DNA from: Bradyrhizobium sp. CCH5-F6
Lineage (GTDB): Bacteria > Pseudomonadota > Alphaproteobacteria > Rhizobiales > Xanthobacteraceae
Reading direction: 5' to 3'
DNA length: 24,541 bases
Assembly (NCBI RefSeq): GCF_001556045.1
Contig: NZ_LSIC01000076.1
Location: forward strand, 1 to 24,541
Shown in pieces: positions 22,377 to 24,541 of this stretch. Within the stretch, counting starts at the first letter, position 1. Each line of letters opens with the position of its first letter. A model generated the notes under the pieces. That model ran no database searches and was not told where the DNA came from. It saw nothing but the letters and a program-made list of their open reading frames with translations. The translations under genes and the position numbers were made by a program.

Positions 22377-23330
22377 ATGGACCTTCGTCAGCTTCGCTAT
22401 TTCGCTCAGATCGTTGAAAGTGGAAGTCTCTCCAAAGCATCCCGCTGCCTTTTCGTCGCCCAACCGGCGCTGAGCCAGCAGGTCGCCAAGCTTGAAGACG
22501 AAGTCGGGAAACCGCTGCTTCAGCGCTCCTCGCGCGGCGTCGTCCCGACGGAAAACGGGCTGGCCCTCTATCATCATGCCCGCTTCATGCTGCGTCAGAT
22601 GGACCAGGCGCTGTCGATTGCGAGAAAGGATGTCACAGACCTGCAAGGCATGGTGTCCTTGGGTTTGCCACCGACTACTCAGCGGGCCATCGGACTTTCG
22701 CTGATGAAGCGTATCCGGAACAGATATCCCGGCATCCTGCTCAATGTCGTCGAAGGAATGAGCGGTCATGTCGCTCAGATGATCCGCCTTGGGCAACTGG
22801 ACATCGCTATACTATTTACTAATGACGTCTCGTCCAAGCTGTGCGCCGAGCCCCTGCTGGAGGAAGAGCTCTTCGTGATCTTCCCGGAAAAAAGCGGCTA
22901 TATCCCCCACAATCGAAAATCGGTCTCGATTTCGGAACTTGCCCAGATTCCCTTGATCCTGCCAACCAGCTCTCACGGCCTTCGCCGACGTGTGGTCGCG
23001 GAGTTCGAACAGCGGAACATGAAGCCGAACGTGAGCGTCGAAATCGATTCCCTGACGCTTCTGATGCAATGCGTGAGCGAAGGGATGGGTGCCACGATCA
23101 AGCCGATGTCCGCATTGCACGAGGCCGACGAGACGTTGGGCAAGTGGCGCGCCCTTTCCATCAGCGACGCTCCCATCACGCGAACGAACTATCTTTATTC
23201 GCTATCGGCAGAACTGATGACAGATGCCGCCCGGGCGGTTCTAGGAGAGACGCGGGAAGTTGCCCGCGAATTGATCGAAGGCCGAAAGTGGAAAGGCGTC
23301 CAATTGATCGAGCGACGAGAGGCCGCGTGA
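22377..23330 (+). CDS. LysR-family transcriptional regulator, 317 aa
   Basis: This is a LysR-type DNA-binding regulator. The N-terminal winged HTH is at about residues 1-60 (LRQLRYFAQIVESGSLSKAS, then AQPALSQQVAKLEDEVG). It is followed by the linker helix and a periplasmic-binding-like effector domain (GMVSLGLPPTTQRAIG to about 300), with QLDIAILF and SEGMGATIKPMSA as landmarks. It resembles the Nac/Cbl-like branch. GAGG lies about 7 bases before the ATG. It is divergent from the 11-gene operon and a perfect LysR box lies between them, so it most likely senses the substrate or an intermediate of that operon and controls its expression. The effector is unknown. Confidence 0.94.
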   Translation: MDLRQLRYFAQIVESGSLSKASRCLFVAQPALSQQVAKLEDEVGKPLLQRSSRGVVPTENGLALYHHARFMLRQMDQALSIARKDVTDLQGMVSLGLPPTTQRAIGLSLMKRIRNRYPGILLNVVEGMSGHVAQMIRLGQLDIAILFTNDVSSKLCAEPLLEEELFVIFPEKSGYIPHNRKSVSISELAQIPLILPTSSHGLRRRVVAEFEQRNMKPNVSVEIDSLTLLMQCVSEGMGATIKPMSALHEADETLGKWRALSISDAPITRTNYLYSLSAELMTDAARAVLGETREVARELIEGRKWKGVQLIERREAA

Positions 23331-23756
23331 CGAAGCCGGTTCGAGCAGTAGTAAAGGCGATCCGAAGCGTCGAGGATCATTCCTTCGAGCACGCGTTCGC
23401 GCTGTGACATGACCAAGCGCCGCGAGGCGGTCGATCGTTCGTTTGAATCCTGCAGCGCTTCGCTGAATATACCGGGATGAATCAGCGTTTGTTCCAGCAG
23501 ACAGTTTCGCCAGTCTGGCGCGTTAGGTAAACCAGAATGACGGAGTGAGACGTAAACTGGTGGCGCGATTCAATGGTCTGTTCTTTAGCGACAAGGCCAT
23601 GACTCTTTTGGATCGGCTTCCTTGGACTCTGTAGGTTATGGAACAACATCATGCTATGAGACGACATATTCATGCCAACTCGATTTCTGCATAACATAGA
23701 TTATGGAATATATTCCTATCTCCCGAAAGACGAAAACCGCTGGTTAGCTAGGTTTA
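23331..23756. other. 426-base intergenic stretch holding dif-like site B
   Basis: The dif-like site at 23684-23711 is the only feature I can support. A stretch around 23545-23633 reads RRKLVARFNGLFFSDKAM followed by TLLDRLPWTL and a stop, and could be the tail of a decayed gene, but it has no start and no recognised family. A lone D-arm-like TTATGGAAC at 23636 has no C arm. Confidence 0.45.
23684..23711 (+). other. dif-like XerC/XerD-type site B
   Basis: The C arm is TTTCTGCATAA, the centre is CATAGA and the D arm is TTATGGAATAT. The D arm matches the E. coli dif D arm (TTATGTTAAAT) at 8 of 11 positions, and the C arm matches at 7 of 11. The D arm continues into a perfect 12-bp palindrome GGAATATATTCC (23705-23716). 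Centre and flank are shared with site A, in the same orientation, 16.8 kb away. Confidence 0.6.
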
Positions 23757-24149
23757 TCACGACGCAATCGCTCGTCTTCGCCGGAGAGCGTCGCGTTGGC
23801 GTCGGCTTCGTTTCCGCATGCGTCGAGTTGGAGCTATCGAAGACATCGGTGACAAAGTCGTGGTTGGTGTCGGCTCCTCCGTTGCTTGGACCGGTGCAGG
23901 CCGAGCCTCCATGATCTCGAGAACCGCGCGTCCTTTATCAGTGACACGCCAGCCGCCGTTCATCCGCTCGATGAGACCTTGGGAGAAGATATCCAGGTCG
24001 GGCACGCGGGCCGCCAATCGTTTCGTACGCTCGCTCCAGTCCCGTCCGCTGGTCGCCAGAATCGCCATATCGCGCTTGAGTTCGGCCATGGCGGCGAACC
24101 CGCCTGGATAGCTGACCAGCACCTTGAGAACCGTCACCTGGAAGTTCAC
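23757..24149 (-). CDS. Conserved hypothetical protein of the Bradyrhizobium type, about 130 aa
   Basis: I associate this from memory with a short protein found repeatedly in Bradyrhizobium and relatives; no function is known to me. The core reads NFQVTVLKVLVSYPGGFA, then ELKRDMAILATSGRDW and TKRLAARVPDLDIFSQGLI, then GGWRVTDKGRAVLEIMEARP, which has the look of a winged-helix DNA-binding fold (helices followed by a GGW-x-T/D-KG hairpin). The tail is very Arg-rich. The open frame extends to an ATG at 24233, but I prefer GTG at 24149 because the conserved core begins right there (MNFQVTV) and a G-rich stretch lies in front. The upstream extension looks non-coding. The stop is about 45 bases from dif-like site B. 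Confidence 0.65.
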   Translation of the reverse strand: MNFQVTVLKVLVSYPGGFAAMAELKRDMAILATSGRDWSERTKRLAARVPDLDIFSQGLIERMNGGWRVTDKGRAVLEIMEARPAPVQATEEPTPTTTLSPMSSIAPTRRMRKRSRRQRDALRRRRAIAS

Positions 24150-24277
24150 TGCCCCACCCGTACCCGGCTCCGCGAACTTACTCCCGCTACATCTTAGGAG
24201 AAGTCGATAGCCCTGTCGACCCACGACATTCACCCGCTGGTTTTTGTTGGAAATTCGCAGAGAGATCCGCGTTGGGC

Positions 24278-24480
24278 ATGACAGTAGCTGAAGACTCCGA
24301 ATTCAAGGTCCGCAAAGTATCCGCTGCACGGCGGCGCAGGCCGCCAGGGGACGCATTGCCGCCCTCACAGAGCTTCTCAAGCCGCCGCTCGTGCAGTTCG
24401 TCGCAAAAGTGAAGGACAATGTGATTGCGACCCTGGCAACGGCCGCTGTTGCGGCAATCGTCGCCTATGTTTGGTCATAG
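24278..24480 (+). pseudogene. Decayed small gene with C-terminal membrane anchor
   Basis: A frame open from 24292 to the TAG at 24478-24480 encodes AALTELLKPPLVQFVAKV and then VIATLATAAVAAIVAYVWS, which looks like an amphipathic segment followed by a C-terminal transmembrane helix. It has no convincing start codon. An ATG at 24278 begins MTVAEDSEFKVRKVSA in a different frame, and joining the two needs a frameshift around 24320-24350. This could be a broken gene or a short gene with a sequencing error. I do not recognise the family. Confidence 0.3.
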
Positions 24481-24501
24481 TCATATCTGCGGATTCCGCT
24501 C

Positions 24502-24541
24502 GATGTCGCCCAGCATTCCGAGATGATCTCGCCCACCATTC
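24502..24541. repeat. Tandem-like 17-20 bp repeats at window end, possible IS21-type terminus
   Basis: GATGTCGCCCAGCATTC (24502-24518) and GATCTCGCCCACCATTC (24525-24541) match at 15 of 17 positions with a 23-base period, and ATTCCG also occurs just before them at 24493. Multiple short repeats of this kind are a feature of the ends of IS21-family elements in rhizobia. No transposase is visible because the window stops here, so the identification is an inference. Confidence 0.4.

Noticed and set aside
23636..23646. Fourth dif-like site suggested by TTATGGAACAA just before site B
   Set aside because: Only a D-arm-like half is present. The 11 bases expected to form the C arm do not end in GCATAA.
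1..24541. CRISPR array, tRNA or rRNA genes, prophage genes
   Set aside because: No regularly spaced repeats, no tRNA-like cloverleaf and no phage structural or integrase genes were seen on either strand.

Overview
The window looks like chromosomal or accessory DNA of an alphaproteobacterium of the Bradyrhizobium/Rhodopseudomonas type. The reasons are high GC, a large LIV-type solute importer embedded in a catabolic operon, a two-domain outer membrane porin of the kind seen in Bradyrhizobium, DUF2171 and SPW-repeat small proteins, and a short conserved hypothetical gene that I associate with that group from memory. No rRNA, tRNA or CRISPR array was seen.

Layout. 1-2255 (+): the 3' end of a CDF metal efflux protein, a small zinc-ribbon protein and a secreted TPR protein. 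2544-3264: a DUF2171 protein (-), a tiny His-rich secreted protein (+) and a strong bidirectional terminator. 3296-5288 (-): an outer membrane barrel/OprB-type porin whose signal peptide is one frame away from the rest (single extra base in a G run). 5764-6201 (+): an SPW-repeat membrane protein. 6202-8596: a gene-poor accessory stretch carrying a toxin-antitoxin-like pair (excisionase-type HTH antitoxin plus PIN toxin, the toxin frameshifted). 8597-22245 (-): one tightly packed run of 11 genes. 22377-23330 (+): a divergent LysR regulator. 23331-24541: a conserved hypothetical gene (-), a decayed membrane-anchored fragment and, at the very edge, tandem repeats resembling an IS21-type end.

The 11-gene run reads, in transcription order: aldehyde dehydrogenase, ThDP-dependent lyase, periplasmic binding protein, LivH-type permease, a single-chain LivM-LivG-LivF fusion, cupin, extended SDR, classical SDR, a 3-ketosteroid-dehydrogenase-like flavoprotein, an IolE/IolI-like TIM barrel and a second extended SDR. 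Four junctions overlap by ATGA or GTGA, and a perfect palindrome with LysR-box geometry lies in the divergent promoter region. The enzyme set suggests import and oxidation of a ring or polyol compound: alcohol oxidation, desaturation or isomerisation, then ThDP-dependent C-C cleavage with aldehyde oxidation. The substrate cannot be assigned.

The most unusual observation is a family of three dif-like (XerC/XerD-type) sites at 6922-6949, 8237-8264 and 23684-23711. Each has a C arm ending GCATAA, a 6-bp centre, and a D arm of the form TTxTGGAATxT. The first two are inverted and bracket the toxin-antitoxin pair, as in the pdif modules known from Acinetobacter plasmids. The first and third are direct, share the same centre CATAGA, and bracket the 16.8 kb that holds the toxin-antitoxin pair, the whole catabolic operon and its regulator.
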